The position numbers and the translations under genes were made by a program. A DNA stretch of 6,384 nucleotides from Nocardioides sp. Its GTDB lineage: Bacteria > Actinomycetota > Actinomycetes > Propionibacteriales > Nocardioidaceae. Below the pieces are notes generated by a model. It was not told the DNA's origin and did no database searches. It saw only the letters and a program-made list of their open reading frames with translations. This document shows positions 1 to 5,547 of this stretch, piece after piece. The stretch is from the NCBI GenBank assembly GCA_025965295.1, contig JAOPXF010000045.1, forward strand, positions 1 to 6,384, in the 5' to 3' direction. The stretch's first letter is position 1; every line of letters begins with the position of its first letter.

Positions 1-714
1 GGTGGGCCTCGGCCATGTTGGAGCCCTGGATGACGATGCAGTCAGCGTTGGCCAGGTCCTGGAGGAACCCGGTGGCGCCGCCGCGCCCGAACGAGGTCCC
101 CAGACCGGGGACCGTGGCGGAGTGTCAAATGCGCGCCTGGTTCTCGATCTGGATGCGCCCATCGCCGTGAACAGCTTCTTGATGAGGTAGTTCTCCTCGT
201 TGTCGAGGGTGGCCCCTCCGAGACTGGCGATGCCCAGGGTGCGGCGTACCCTGCGGTCCTTCTCGTCGAGCTCCTGCCAGGTGTCGTCGCGGGCCTTGAG
301 GACCCGGTCCGCGATCATCTCCATCGCGGTCTCCAGCTCGAGGTCCTCCCACTCGGTCCCGTAGGGACGGCGGTAGCGGATCTTGGTCTGGCGCAGCGGG
401 CTGGTCACGAGGTTCTTGCTCGCGGCGCCCTTGGGGCACAGCCGGCCGCGGGAGACGGGGCTGTCCGGGTCGCCCTCGATCTGGATGACCTTCTCGTCCT
501 TGACGAAGACCTTCTGACCGCAGCCGACGGCGCAGTAGGGACACACGCTGCGGGCGACCCGGTCCGCGGACTCGGTGCGAGCGGTGATCTCCTCGGTGTG
601 GTGGGACCTGGCCGCCGTACCTCGTCCGAGGGGGTCGCCGCCGGTGACCTGGCGCACGACCGGCCAGGACAGGAACGTCCTGCGCATCCGCTCGCCCATC
701 TCACTGCCCGTCAT
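1..714 (-). CDS. Formate dehydrogenase alpha subunit, selenocysteine-containing, N-terminal part (3' end outside window; apparent frameshift)
   Basis: This is the catalytic subunit of a molybdenum/tungsten-bis-MGD formate dehydrogenase, which oxidises formate to CO2. From the ATG at 714-712 the frame reads MTGSEMGERMRRTFLSWPVV, then a 4Fe-4S site at Cys58, Cys61, Cys65 and Cys93 (CPYCAVGCG and GRLCPKG), with the family's conserved Lys at 95. It continues through TLGIASLGGATLDNEENYLI to FTAMG. There the frame breaks: the expected continuation IQIENQARI-Sec-HSATVPGLGTSFGRGG lies in another frame, as if one base were missing near 155-156. UGA at 125-127 aligns with the catalytic Sec, about residue 197. 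An RRTFL string near the start resembles a Tat motif, but no convincing hydrophobic segment follows, so I infer a cytoplasmic enzyme. The ATG at 714 is preferred because of its Shine-Dalgarno; ATG at 699 is the alternative. The gene lies 59 bp after selD on the same strand, probably co-transcribed. Family assignment is very secure; intactness is not. Confidence 0.9.
   Translation of the reverse strand, partial: MTGSEMGERMRRTFLSWPVVRQVTGGDPLGRGTAARSHHTEEITARTESADRVARSVCPYCAVGCGQKVFVKDEKVIQIEGDPDSPVSRGRLCPKGAASKNLVTSPLRQTKIRYRRPYGTEWEDLELETAMEMIADRVLKARDDTWQELDEKDRRVRRTLGIASLGGATLDNEENYLIKKLFTAMGASRSRTRRAFDTPPRSPVWGPRSGAAAPPGSSRTWPTLTASSSRAPTWPRPT
95..113 (-). promoter_or_regulatory. Bacterial SECIS element in the formate dehydrogenase mRNA
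   Basis: Read on the minus strand, a 7-bp perfect stem GGUCCCC/GGGGACC closes the loop GGUCU. It begins 11 nt after the UGA, the same offset as GGUUGC in E. coli fdhF (comparison from memory). The GGUCU loop matches the G and U that SelB recognises in E. coli. The bulged U of the E. coli hairpin is absent: all seven pairs are Watson-Crick. The element lies inside the coding sequence and encodes part of VPGLGT, so it is under both protein and RNA constraint. The hairpin is seen directly; SelB binding is inferred from the family. Confidence 0.85.
125..127 (-). other. UGA selenocysteine codon of formate dehydrogenase
   Basis: On the minus strand the codon reads TGA, flanked by NQARI upstream and HSATVPGLGTSFGRGG downstream, both in the same frame. 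This is where the catalytic Cys or Sec of formate dehydrogenases sits (E. coli enzymes have U-H after a similar context). Continued family-like coding after the UGA, the SECIS hairpin 11 nt further on and the linked sel genes make recoding much more likely than a true stop. Confidence 0.9.
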
Positions 715-718
715 CTCG

Positions 719-729
719 CCCCCTTCCTT
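719..729 (-). promoter_or_regulatory. Shine-Dalgarno of formate dehydrogenase
   Basis: The minus strand reads AAGGAAGGGGG and then a short spacer to ATG 714-712. The purine-rich core is about 7 nt from the start codon. It decides between ATG 714 and the in-frame ATG 699, which has no comparable site. Confidence 0.7.
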
Positions 730-773
730 GCCCGGCCGTACCCCGCTGGCCCGCAGTCATGCTCGCAGATCCC

Positions 774-1790
774 TCACCGGACGACGAGGGGGAACTCGCC
801 GGCGGGCACGAGCTCTCCGATGACCGGGTGGCCGGGCAGCTCCCCCGCCACCAGGAGCCCCCCGGAGGTCTGCGCGTCGGCCAGCAGGACCAGCTCGTCC
901 TCGGCGACGCTGGCGTCGAGGTGGGGCCGCACCCAGTCGAGGTTGCGCCGGCTGCCGCCCGGCACGAACCCGTCGCGGAGGGACTCGCGGGCGCCCTCGA
1001 GGTACGGCACGGCGCCGGCGTCGACGACCGCGGTGACCCCGCTCGCACGCGCCATCTTGTAGAGGTGACCGAGCAGCCCGAAGCCCGTGACGTCGGTGGC
1101 CGCGCGCAGCCCGGCGGCGACGGCCGCCCGGGACGCGTCGCGGTTGAGGGTGGTCATGGCGGCGACCGCCTGCTCGAAGCGCTCGCCCGTGGCCTTGTGG
1201 CGGTTGTTGAGGATCCCCAGGCCGAGGGGCTTGGTGAGCGTCAGTGCGGTGCCCGGGGTGGCCGCGTCGTTGCGCAGCAGCTGGTCGGCCCGGCCGAACC
1301 CGGTGACGGCCAGGCCGTACTTGGGCTCGGGGTCGTCGATGCTGTGGCCGCCGGCGAGGTGGGTGCCGGCCGCCAGGCAGATGTCCGCGCCACCGCGCAG
1401 CACCTCGGCCGCGAGCTCGAAGGGGATCTTGTCGCGCGGCCAGGCCAGCAGGTTCACGGCGAGCAGCGGCTCGCCGCCCATGGCGTAGACGTCCGAGAGC
1501 GCGTTCGCCGCCGCGATCCGGCCCCAGTCGTAGGCGTCGTCGACGACCGGGGTGAAGAAGTCGGCCGTCGCGATCACGGCCCGGCCCTCGGGTCCGTCGT
1601 CGATGCGTACGGCGGCACCGTCGTCGCCGTGCTCGAGACCGACAATCAGCTCGCCCACCCCGCTGCCGCCCGCGCGGCCGCCGGGCAGGTGCGCCAACAC
1701 CCGTTCGAGCTCACCGGGCGGGACCTTGCACGCACAGCCACCACCCGCGGCGTACTGCGTGAGCCGGACCTTCGGGAGCTGCGTCGTCAT
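774..1790 (-). CDS. selD: Selenide, water dikinase (selenophosphate synthetase)
   Basis: SelD makes selenophosphate, the selenium donor for Sec, from selenide and ATP. The 338-residue product is close to the usual length of about 345. It shows the glycine-rich N-terminal active site GGGCACK with Cys19, Cys21 and Lys22; E. coli Cys17, Cys19 and Lys20 occupy the matching positions. Next come TADFFTPVVDD (residues 76-85), LSDVYAMGG (98-106), AGGHSIDDPEPKYGLAVTG (146-164), DVTGFGLLGH (233-242) and the C-terminal AQTSGGLL. Together these are the AIRS/PurM-like nucleotide-binding fold of SelD. The active-site residue is Cys, not Sec. The ATG at 1790 is chosen because the conserved N-terminus starts there. 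The same frame runs open to 1919, but that extension crosses the tRNA-Sec gene. No Shine-Dalgarno is visible, and a TAGCCT box lies 7 nt upstream, suggesting a leaderless mRNA. The gene precedes formate dehydrogenase and diverges from selC. Identification is certain. Confidence 0.99.
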   Translation of the reverse strand: MTTQLPKVRLTQYAAGGGCACKVPPGELERVLAHLPGGRAGGSGVGELIVGLEHGDDGAAVRIDDGPEGRAVIATADFFTPVVDDAYDWGRIAAANALSDVYAMGGEPLLAVNLLAWPRDKIPFELAAEVLRGGADICLAAGTHLAGGHSIDDPEPKYGLAVTGFGRADQLLRNDAATPGTALTLTKPLGLGILNNRHKATGERFEQAVAAMTTLNRDASRAAVAAGLRAATDVTGFGLLGHLYKMARASGVTAVVDAGAVPYLEGARESLRDGFVPGGSRRNLDWVRPHLDASVAEDELVLLADAQTSGGLLVAGELPGHPVIGELVPAGEFPLVVR

Positions 1791-1797
1791 GGGCAAC

Positions 1798-1803
1798 AGG
1801 CTA
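1798..1803 (-). promoter_or_regulatory. Candidate -10 box for selD
   Basis: The minus strand reads GGCCTAGCCT, of which TAGCCT is a TAnnnT -10 candidate. It ends 7 nt before the selD ATG, so transcription would start at or next to the ATG. This agrees with the lack of a Shine-Dalgarno. The -35 position is not consensus-like, so confidence is moderate to low. Confidence 0.4.
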
Positions 1804-1850
1804 GGCCCGAGCCCAAGGCCGGGAGGGCGCGCCGACGACGAGGCCTGGCC

Positions 1851-1856
1851 TAGAGT
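1851..1856 (+). promoter_or_regulatory. Candidate -10 box for selC
   Basis: The plus strand reads GGCCTAGAGT, of which TAGAGT is a TAnnnT -10 candidate. It ends 6 nt before G1863, the first base of tRNA-Sec, so the transcript may start at or very near the mature 5' end. The upstream seven bases are identical to the selD-side box. No good -35 is visible. Confidence 0.4.
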
Positions 1857-1862
1857 GACGGC

Positions 1863-1957
1863 GGAGGCGTTCCTCGTCTGGTGACGGGCGCGGTCCTCAA
1901 AACCGTAGTGGCCGAGCATCTCGGTCAGGCGGGTTCGATTCCCGTCCGCCTCCGCCA
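1863..1957 (+). tRNA. selC: tRNA-Sec (anticodon UCA)
   Basis: This 95-nt gene includes an encoded CCA, the same size as E. coli selC. The acceptor GGAGGCG (1863-1869) pairs with CGCCTCC (1947-1953), followed by discriminator G and CCA. The D arm has the six-pair stem typical of tRNA-Sec, CUCGUC/GACGGG (1873-1878/1883-1888), with a 4-nt loop. The anticodon arm GCGGU/ACCGU (1890-1894/1902-1906) holds loop CCUCAAA with anticodon UCA at 1897-1899. The long variable arm is seven pairs, GGCCGAG/CUCGGUC (1910-1916/1920-1926). The T arm is GCGGG-UUCGAUU-CCCGU (1929-1945). The eighth acceptor pair expected for bacterial tRNA-Sec would be U1870 opposite C1946, a mismatch; C1946 can instead pair with G1928 and lengthen the T stem to six. 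The gene is divergent from selD and 53 nt upstream of selA. Identification is near certain. Confidence 0.98.
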
Positions 1958-1999
1958 GCCTGCTTGCCGCCCGTCTCAGCGATGCGGGCTCCCCTTCGC

Positions 2000-2006
2000 G
2001 GAGGTG
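2000..2006 (+). promoter_or_regulatory. Shine-Dalgarno of selA
   Basis: GGAGGTG lies with its GGAGG core 6 nt before GTG 2011 and fixes that GTG as the selA start. CTCC at 1989-1992 could pair with GGAG at 2000-2003 across a 7-nt loop; four pairs is too little to claim regulation. Confidence 0.85.
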
Positions 2007-2010
2007 TCAC

Positions 2011-3327
2011 GTGCCGGACCCACGGCGGGCCACGCCCCGCACCGACCACGTGCTCGCCGACCCGCGGCTCCAGGAAGCCGCCGTACGCCTCGGGCCGGCG
2101 CTGGTCCGGCGTGCGGTGGCGGCCGCACTCGACCGGTGCCGCGCCGGCGAGATCGCCCCCGACGAGGTCGCCGACGCAGCAGTGGCGGCGTTGCCCCCCG
2201 TGGCGACCGCCCTCCGCCGGGTGGTGAACGCGACCGGTGTCGTGGTGCACACCAACCTGGGCCGGGCTCCCCTGTCCCAGGCGGCCGTCGAGGCGGTGGG
2301 CGTCGCGGCCGGGGCCACCGACATCGAGCTCGACCTGGCCACCGGGCGCCGGGGCCGACGCGGACGCTCGGCGATGGCGGCCCTGGCGGCGGCCGTGCCC
2401 GATGCCGGCGGCGTGCACGTGGTGAACAACGGCGCCGCCGCGCTGGCGCTGGTGACGTGTGCGCTCGCCCAGGGACGCGAGATCGTGGTGGCCCGAGGTG
2501 AGCTCGTCGAGATCGGGGACGGCTTCCGGATCCCCGAGCTGCTGGAGTCGATGGGCGCACGGCTGCGGGAGGTCGGTACGACGAACCGGGTGCGGCTCTG
2601 CGACTACGCCGACGCCGTGGGCGAGCAGACGGCGTTCGTGCTGAAGGTGCACCCCTCGAACTTCGTGGTCTCCGGGTTCACGTCCTCGGTGGGGATCGCC
2701 GAGCTCGCCTCGCTCCCGGTGACCGTCGTGGCAGACATCGGCTCTGGTCTGCTCGCCCCGCACCCGCGGCTGCCCGAGGAGCCCAGCGCCGCCTCCGCGC
2801 TGCGCGCCGGCGCGGACCTGGTCACCGCGTCCGGCGACAAGCTCCTGGGCGGCCCGCAGTGCGGGCTGATGCTCGGGCGCACGGACCTCGTCGAGTCGTT
2901 GCGGCGCCACCCGTTCGCCCGCGCCCTGCGGGTCGACAAGCTCACCCTGGCCGCTCTCGAGGCGACCCTGTCCGGCCCGACCCCTCCGGTGGCCGCCGCA
3001 CTCGCCTCCACACCCGCGCACCTGCTCTCCCGTGCGGAGCGCGTCGTCGCCGAGCTGGGGTCGGAGGTCGAGTGCCGGGCCGTGGCTTCCACCGCCGCCG
3101 TCGGCGGCGGCGGCGCACCGGAGGTGCCGCTCGAGAGTGCAGCGGTGGCCCTGCCCCGCCGCCTCGCGGAGCCGCTCCGGCTGGACCCGGTGCACCCCGT
3201 CGTGGGCCGCGTCGAGCGGGGCCGGCTGCTGCTCGACCTGATCGCCGTGCCGCCCGAGGACGACGCGCTGCTGGTCGACGCCGTGCGCCGGGCCGTGGCC
3301 TCGTCCGTGGCCTCGGACGTGGGCTGA
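2011..3327 (+). CDS. selA: L-seryl-tRNA(Sec) selenium transferase (selenocysteine synthase)
   Basis: SelA is a PLP enzyme that converts Ser-tRNA-Sec to Sec-tRNA-Sec with selenophosphate in the cytoplasm. The 438-residue product compares with 463 in E. coli. An N-terminal helical region that in the family contacts tRNA is followed by the signature NATGVVVHTNLGRAPLS (from residue 73). Further landmarks are VVNNGAAALAL, the EVGTTNRVRLCDYADAV segment, LKVHPSNFVVSGFTSSVGIA, VVADIGSGLL, and the PLP-lysine motif SGDKLLGGPQCGL with Lys277 as the Schiff-base lysine (E. coli Lys295). The typical RALRVDKLTLAALEATL block follows. The start is GTG with a strong GGAGGTG 6 nt upstream. The stop TGA at 3325-3327 overlaps the selB ATG by one base, implying translational coupling. 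No break or odd residue is seen. It is 53 nt downstream of selC with no clear terminator between, so co-transcription with the tRNA is possible. Confidence 0.98.
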   Translation: MPDPRRATPRTDHVLADPRLQEAAVRLGPALVRRAVAAALDRCRAGEIAPDEVADAAVAALPPVATALRRVVNATGVVVHTNLGRAPLSQAAVEAVGVAAGATDIELDLATGRRGRRGRSAMAALAAAVPDAGGVHVVNNGAAALALVTCALAQGREIVVARGELVEIGDGFRIPELLESMGARLREVGTTNRVRLCDYADAVGEQTAFVLKVHPSNFVVSGFTSSVGIAELASLPVTVVADIGSGLLAPHPRLPEEPSAASALRAGADLVTASGDKLLGGPQCGLMLGRTDLVESLRRHPFARALRVDKLTLAALEATLSGPTPPVAAALASTPAHLLSRAERVVAELGSEVECRAVASTAAVGGGGAPEVPLESAAVALPRRLAEPLRLDPVHPVVGRVERGRLLLDLIAVPPEDDALLVDAVRRAVASSVASDVG

Positions 3328-5075
3328 TGCACGTCGTCGCCACCGCGGGGCACGTGGACCACGGCAAGTCGGCACTCGTGCAAGCGCTGACGGGCAGCGA
3401 CCCCGACCGGCTCGAGGAGGAGCACCGACGGGGCCTCTCCATCCAGCTCGGCTACGCGTGGACCGCCCTGCCCGGCGTCGGCGACATCGCCTTCGTCGAC
3501 GTGCCGGGCCACGAGCGCTTCATCTCCACGATGCTGGCCGGGGTGGGCCCGGTGCCAGCAGTGCTGTTCGTCGTCGCCGCCGACGACCCGTGGATGCCCC
3601 AGGCCGCCGAGCACCTCGCGGCCCTCGACGCCCTGGGCGTCGCCCACGGGGTTGTCGCGGTCACGCGCTGCGACCTCGCCGATCCGGCCCCCGCCGCGGC
3701 ACGGGCAGCCGCAGAGCTGCGGCGTACGTCGTTGCACGGCTCCCCCGTCGTGCCCGTCAGCAGCCGCACGGGCGCCGGCCTCGGGGAGCTGCGCAACCGG
3801 CTGGCCGAGCTGGTGCTGGGCCTGCCGGCCGCCGACCCGGACGCCGACGTGCGGCTCTGGGTCGACCGGCGGTTCACCGTCAGCGGAGCGGGGACCGTGG
3901 TCACCGGCACGCTCCCGGCCGGGACCGTCGCCCGCGGTGACACGTTGAGCACCGGCAGCGGGTCGGTGCGGGTGCGCGGCGTCCAGTCGCTGGAGCAGCC
4001 GGTGGACTCCGTCTCCGGCGTGGCGCGGGTTGCCCTCAACGTCACCGGGGACGTCGAGGACCTGGACCGGTCGAGCCTCCTCACCACTCCCGGGGCCCAC
4101 AGTTGGACGACGACCCTGGATGTCCGCGTGTCCGGCGACGCGATCACCCTGCCGACCCTGCCGATGCTGCACGTCGGCGCCATGTCGCTGAGCGCCCGGT
4201 GCCGCCCGCTGGCAGGAGACCTCGTGCGACTCACCCTGTCGCGTCCGCTTCCGCTGCGCGTGGGTGACCGGGCGCTGCTGCGCGACCCGGGGAGCCGCGC
4301 CGTCTGGGGGGTGCACGTGCTCGACCCACTGCCGCCGCCGCTGCGCAGACGCGGGGGGGCCGGCGATCGCGCCCAGGTGCTGCTGGACCTCACCGGGACT
4401 CCGGACCTCGCCTCCGAGGTGGCGCGCCGTGAGGTGGTCGAGCTGGCGACCCTGCGTCGGATCGGGGTCCCCGACCTGCCTGCGCCGGCGGGGGTGGTCC
4501 GGGCCGGATCGTGGCTGCTCAGCGCGGGACGTGCCGAGCGCGTTCGGGAACAGGTCCGAGACGCCGTCATCGAGCACGACCGAGCCCGACCGCTCGACCG
4601 CGGACTCTCGCTGACCGTGCTCGCCGAACGCCTCGACCTGCCCACGCCCGAGCTGGTGGCGGCGGTCCTGCGCGAGCCCCTGAGGCTGGTCGACGGCCGG
4701 GTCGTGGTGCCCGGCGCCGGCGACCTGCCCGCGGAGGTGGAGCGGGCGCTGGCCGCCCTGGCCGGCGACCTGGCCGAGAGTCCGTTCGCGGCACCCACCG
4801 CCGAGCGCCTCCGCGAGCTCGGGCTCGACACCGCGGCGCAGGCGGCGGCGGCCAGGTCGGGCCGGCTGCTGCGACTCGCACCCGGGATCGTGGTGCTTCC
4901 GGGCGCCGACCGGCTCGCGGTCGCCGCACTGAGCGAGCTGCCCCAGCCCTTCACGGCAAGCGAGGCACGCACGCGGCTGGGCACCAGCCGCCGCGTCGTG
5001 CTTCCGCTCCTCGAGCACCTGGACCGGGCCCGGCTCACCCGCAGGCTTCCGGACGACCGGCGCCTCGTGCTCTGA
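3327..5075 (+). CDS. selB: Selenocysteine-specific translation elongation factor SelB
   Basis: SelB is the EF-Tu-like GTPase that brings Sec-tRNA-Sec to UGA codons marked by a SECIS hairpin. The product is 582 residues (E. coli 614). The GTPase domain has G1 GHVDHGKS (8-15), the switch region RRGLSIQLGYAW (34-45), G3 DVPGH (58-62), a G4 of TRCD (113-116) and SSRTGAGL (145-152). Domain II begins near VDRRFTVSGAGTVVTGT; Asp180 and Arg181 fall where E. coli SelB has Sec-binding Asp180/Arg181 (from memory). Domain III follows to about 335. The rest, about 345-582, fits the winged-helix C-terminus, ending in the SECIS-binding WH4 signature LGTSRRVVLPLLEHLDRA (551-568). The ATG at 3327 shares its A with the selA stop codon (ATGA-type overlap reading TGATG), so the pair is one operon. 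A hairpin begins 13 nt after the stop. Identification is certain. Confidence 0.99.
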   Translation: MHVVATAGHVDHGKSALVQALTGSDPDRLEEEHRRGLSIQLGYAWTALPGVGDIAFVDVPGHERFISTMLAGVGPVPAVLFVVAADDPWMPQAAEHLAALDALGVAHGVVAVTRCDLADPAPAAARAAAELRRTSLHGSPVVPVSSRTGAGLGELRNRLAELVLGLPAADPDADVRLWVDRRFTVSGAGTVVTGTLPAGTVARGDTLSTGSGSVRVRGVQSLEQPVDSVSGVARVALNVTGDVEDLDRSSLLTTPGAHSWTTTLDVRVSGDAITLPTLPMLHVGAMSLSARCRPLAGDLVRLTLSRPLPLRVGDRALLRDPGSRAVWGVHVLDPLPPPLRRRGGAGDRAQVLLDLTGTPDLASEVARREVVELATLRRIGVPDLPAPAGVVRAGSWLLSAGRAERVREQVRDAVIEHDRARPLDRGLSLTVLAERLDLPTPELVAAVLREPLRLVDGRVVVPGAGDLPAEVERALAALAGDLAESPFAAPTAERLRELGLDTAAQAAAARSGRLLRLAPGIVVLPGADRLAVAALSELPQPFTASEARTRLGTSRRVVLPLLEHLDRARLTRRLPDDRRLVL

Positions 5076-5088
5076 GGCTGCGGCTTCA

Positions 5089-5109
5089 CGACGACCGGGA
5101 GGTCCGTCG
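5089..5109 (+). terminator. Candidate hairpin terminator of selAB
   Basis: CGACG-ACC, loop GGGA, GGT-(C)-CGTCG forms eight pairs with one bulged C and begins 13 nt after the selB stop. It is followed by a C-rich run and no U-tract, so it is not a canonical intrinsic terminator, although U-poor hairpins are often proposed to act in Actinobacteria. Confidence is low to moderate. Confidence 0.4.
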
Positions 5110-5505
5110 CCCCCTGATCACGGTCCCGTCGCCTCTGCCCGGGCCGAGGACGTGCCATCTTTCGGACGCGCAGAGCCGCCTCGCTGGGTCTGAAGGGGCC
5201 GCGGAGGTCACCAGCAGCGGACGCTCGTGGGGAAGGCCTTCCAGGACGGCGTGCATGAGGCCGCGACCGATTCCCCTACCCCGGACAGCGTCGACCAGGC
5301 TGGCACAGCCCTGGCCGCGATGAGCCGACCAGCCATCACCGCCGGTGTCACCGTCGTGCGCGTGCGGGGCTGAGCGGGTGAGCTCGTGGGTGCGGTGTCA
5401 GCCGTGCCGCTCCTCCGCGTGAGGTCCTCGGCAAGGCCTTGACGCGCGCCAGGTGACCGGTCGGGCGTGGGAGGACGCCGAACACGTGCTCGTCGCCCGG
5501 CGCCC

Positions 5506-5519
5506 GGACCGGCCGGTCC
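5506..5519. repeat. 14-bp perfect palindrome downstream of the HNH gene
   Basis: GGACCGGCCGGTCC is fully self-complementary. It lies 27 bp beyond the HNH gene stop, just past the TCGA hairpin. It could be part of a bidirectional terminator or a protein-binding site; it could also arise by chance in such GC-rich DNA. Confidence 0.5.
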
Positions 5520-5524
5520 CCTCG

Positions 5525-5547
5525 GTGGTCGAGCTAGTCGAGACCAC
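5525..5547. repeat. TCGA-centred imperfect hairpin, likely dispersed repeat
   Basis: GTGG-TCGA-GCTAG-TCGA-GA-CCAC folds as eight pairs with a 2-nt bulge and a 5-nt loop. It touches the last base of the HNH stop codon. One plus-strand frame reads VVELVETT. From memory, near-identical GGTCGAGC..GTCGAGACC units, readable as VVEPVETT or similar, are scattered through genomes of Nocardioides and relatives. Only one copy lies in this window, so repeat status rests on that recollection. It may also serve as the HNH gene's terminator hairpin. Confidence 0.5.

Larger units (their letters stand above)
1791..1862. promoter_or_regulatory. Divergent promoter region between selD and selC
   Basis: These 72 bp must drive selD-fdh leftwards and selC (perhaps also selAB) rightwards. 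A 7-bp inverted repeat, CTAGGCC at 1801-1807 and GGCCTAG at 1847-1853, is placed so that each strand reads GGCCTAGnnT shortly before the start of its own gene. No consensus -35 box is evident at the usual spacing on either strand. Promoter function is inferred from position. Confidence 0.7.
5076..5546. other. Gene-poor stretch between selB and the HNH gene
   Basis: About 470 bp separate the convergent selB and HNH genes. Open stretches exist in several frames, as expected at this GC content, but none gives a recognisable protein. One plus-strand frame ends at TGA 5371-5373 with AAMSRPAITAGVTVVRVRG; I could not assign it. Three structured spots stand out: the hairpin at 5089-5109, perfect palindromes GGAAGGCCTTCC (5231-5242) and GGACCGGCCGGTCC (5506-5519), and the TCGA-based hairpin at 5525-5547. 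No promoter is convincing. Confidence 0.6.

Noticed and set aside
125..544. Minus-strand ORF of 139 codons ending at the UGA, as an independent small gene
   Set aside because: Only its last residues (IQIENQARI) are real protein, belonging to formate dehydrogenase after the frameshift. The rest is the wrong frame of the same gene.
681..683. Twin-arginine signal in formate dehydrogenase (RRTFL near residues 11-15)
   Set aside because: The motif lacks a hydrophobic core and a cleavage site, and the region continues directly into conserved family sequence before the Fe-S cysteines.
1791..1919. N-terminal extension of selD to an ATG at 1919
   Set aside because: The extra 43 codons would run antisense through the tRNA-Sec gene and have no family similarity. 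The conserved SelD N-terminus begins right after ATG 1790.
1989..2004. Hairpin sequestering the selA Shine-Dalgarno
   Set aside because: It has only four base pairs (CTCC/GGAG) and a 7-nt loop; too weak and too likely by chance.
1897..3375. Long minus-strand open frame opposite selA (492 codons)
   Set aside because: It is a GC-rich shadow of selA with low-complexity Arg/Gly/His-rich composition and no recognisable domains; selA is unmistakable on the plus strand.
2604..5018. Very long minus-strand open frame opposite selA/selB (804 codons)
   Set aside because: It is composed of shadow sequence across two certain genes and their overlap, with no family signature.
5222..5373. Open plus-strand stretch ending AAMSRPAITAGVTVVRVRG at TGA 5371
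   Set aside because: It could be a decayed gene end, but there is no start with a ribosome site and I recognise no family; open frames are common at this GC content.
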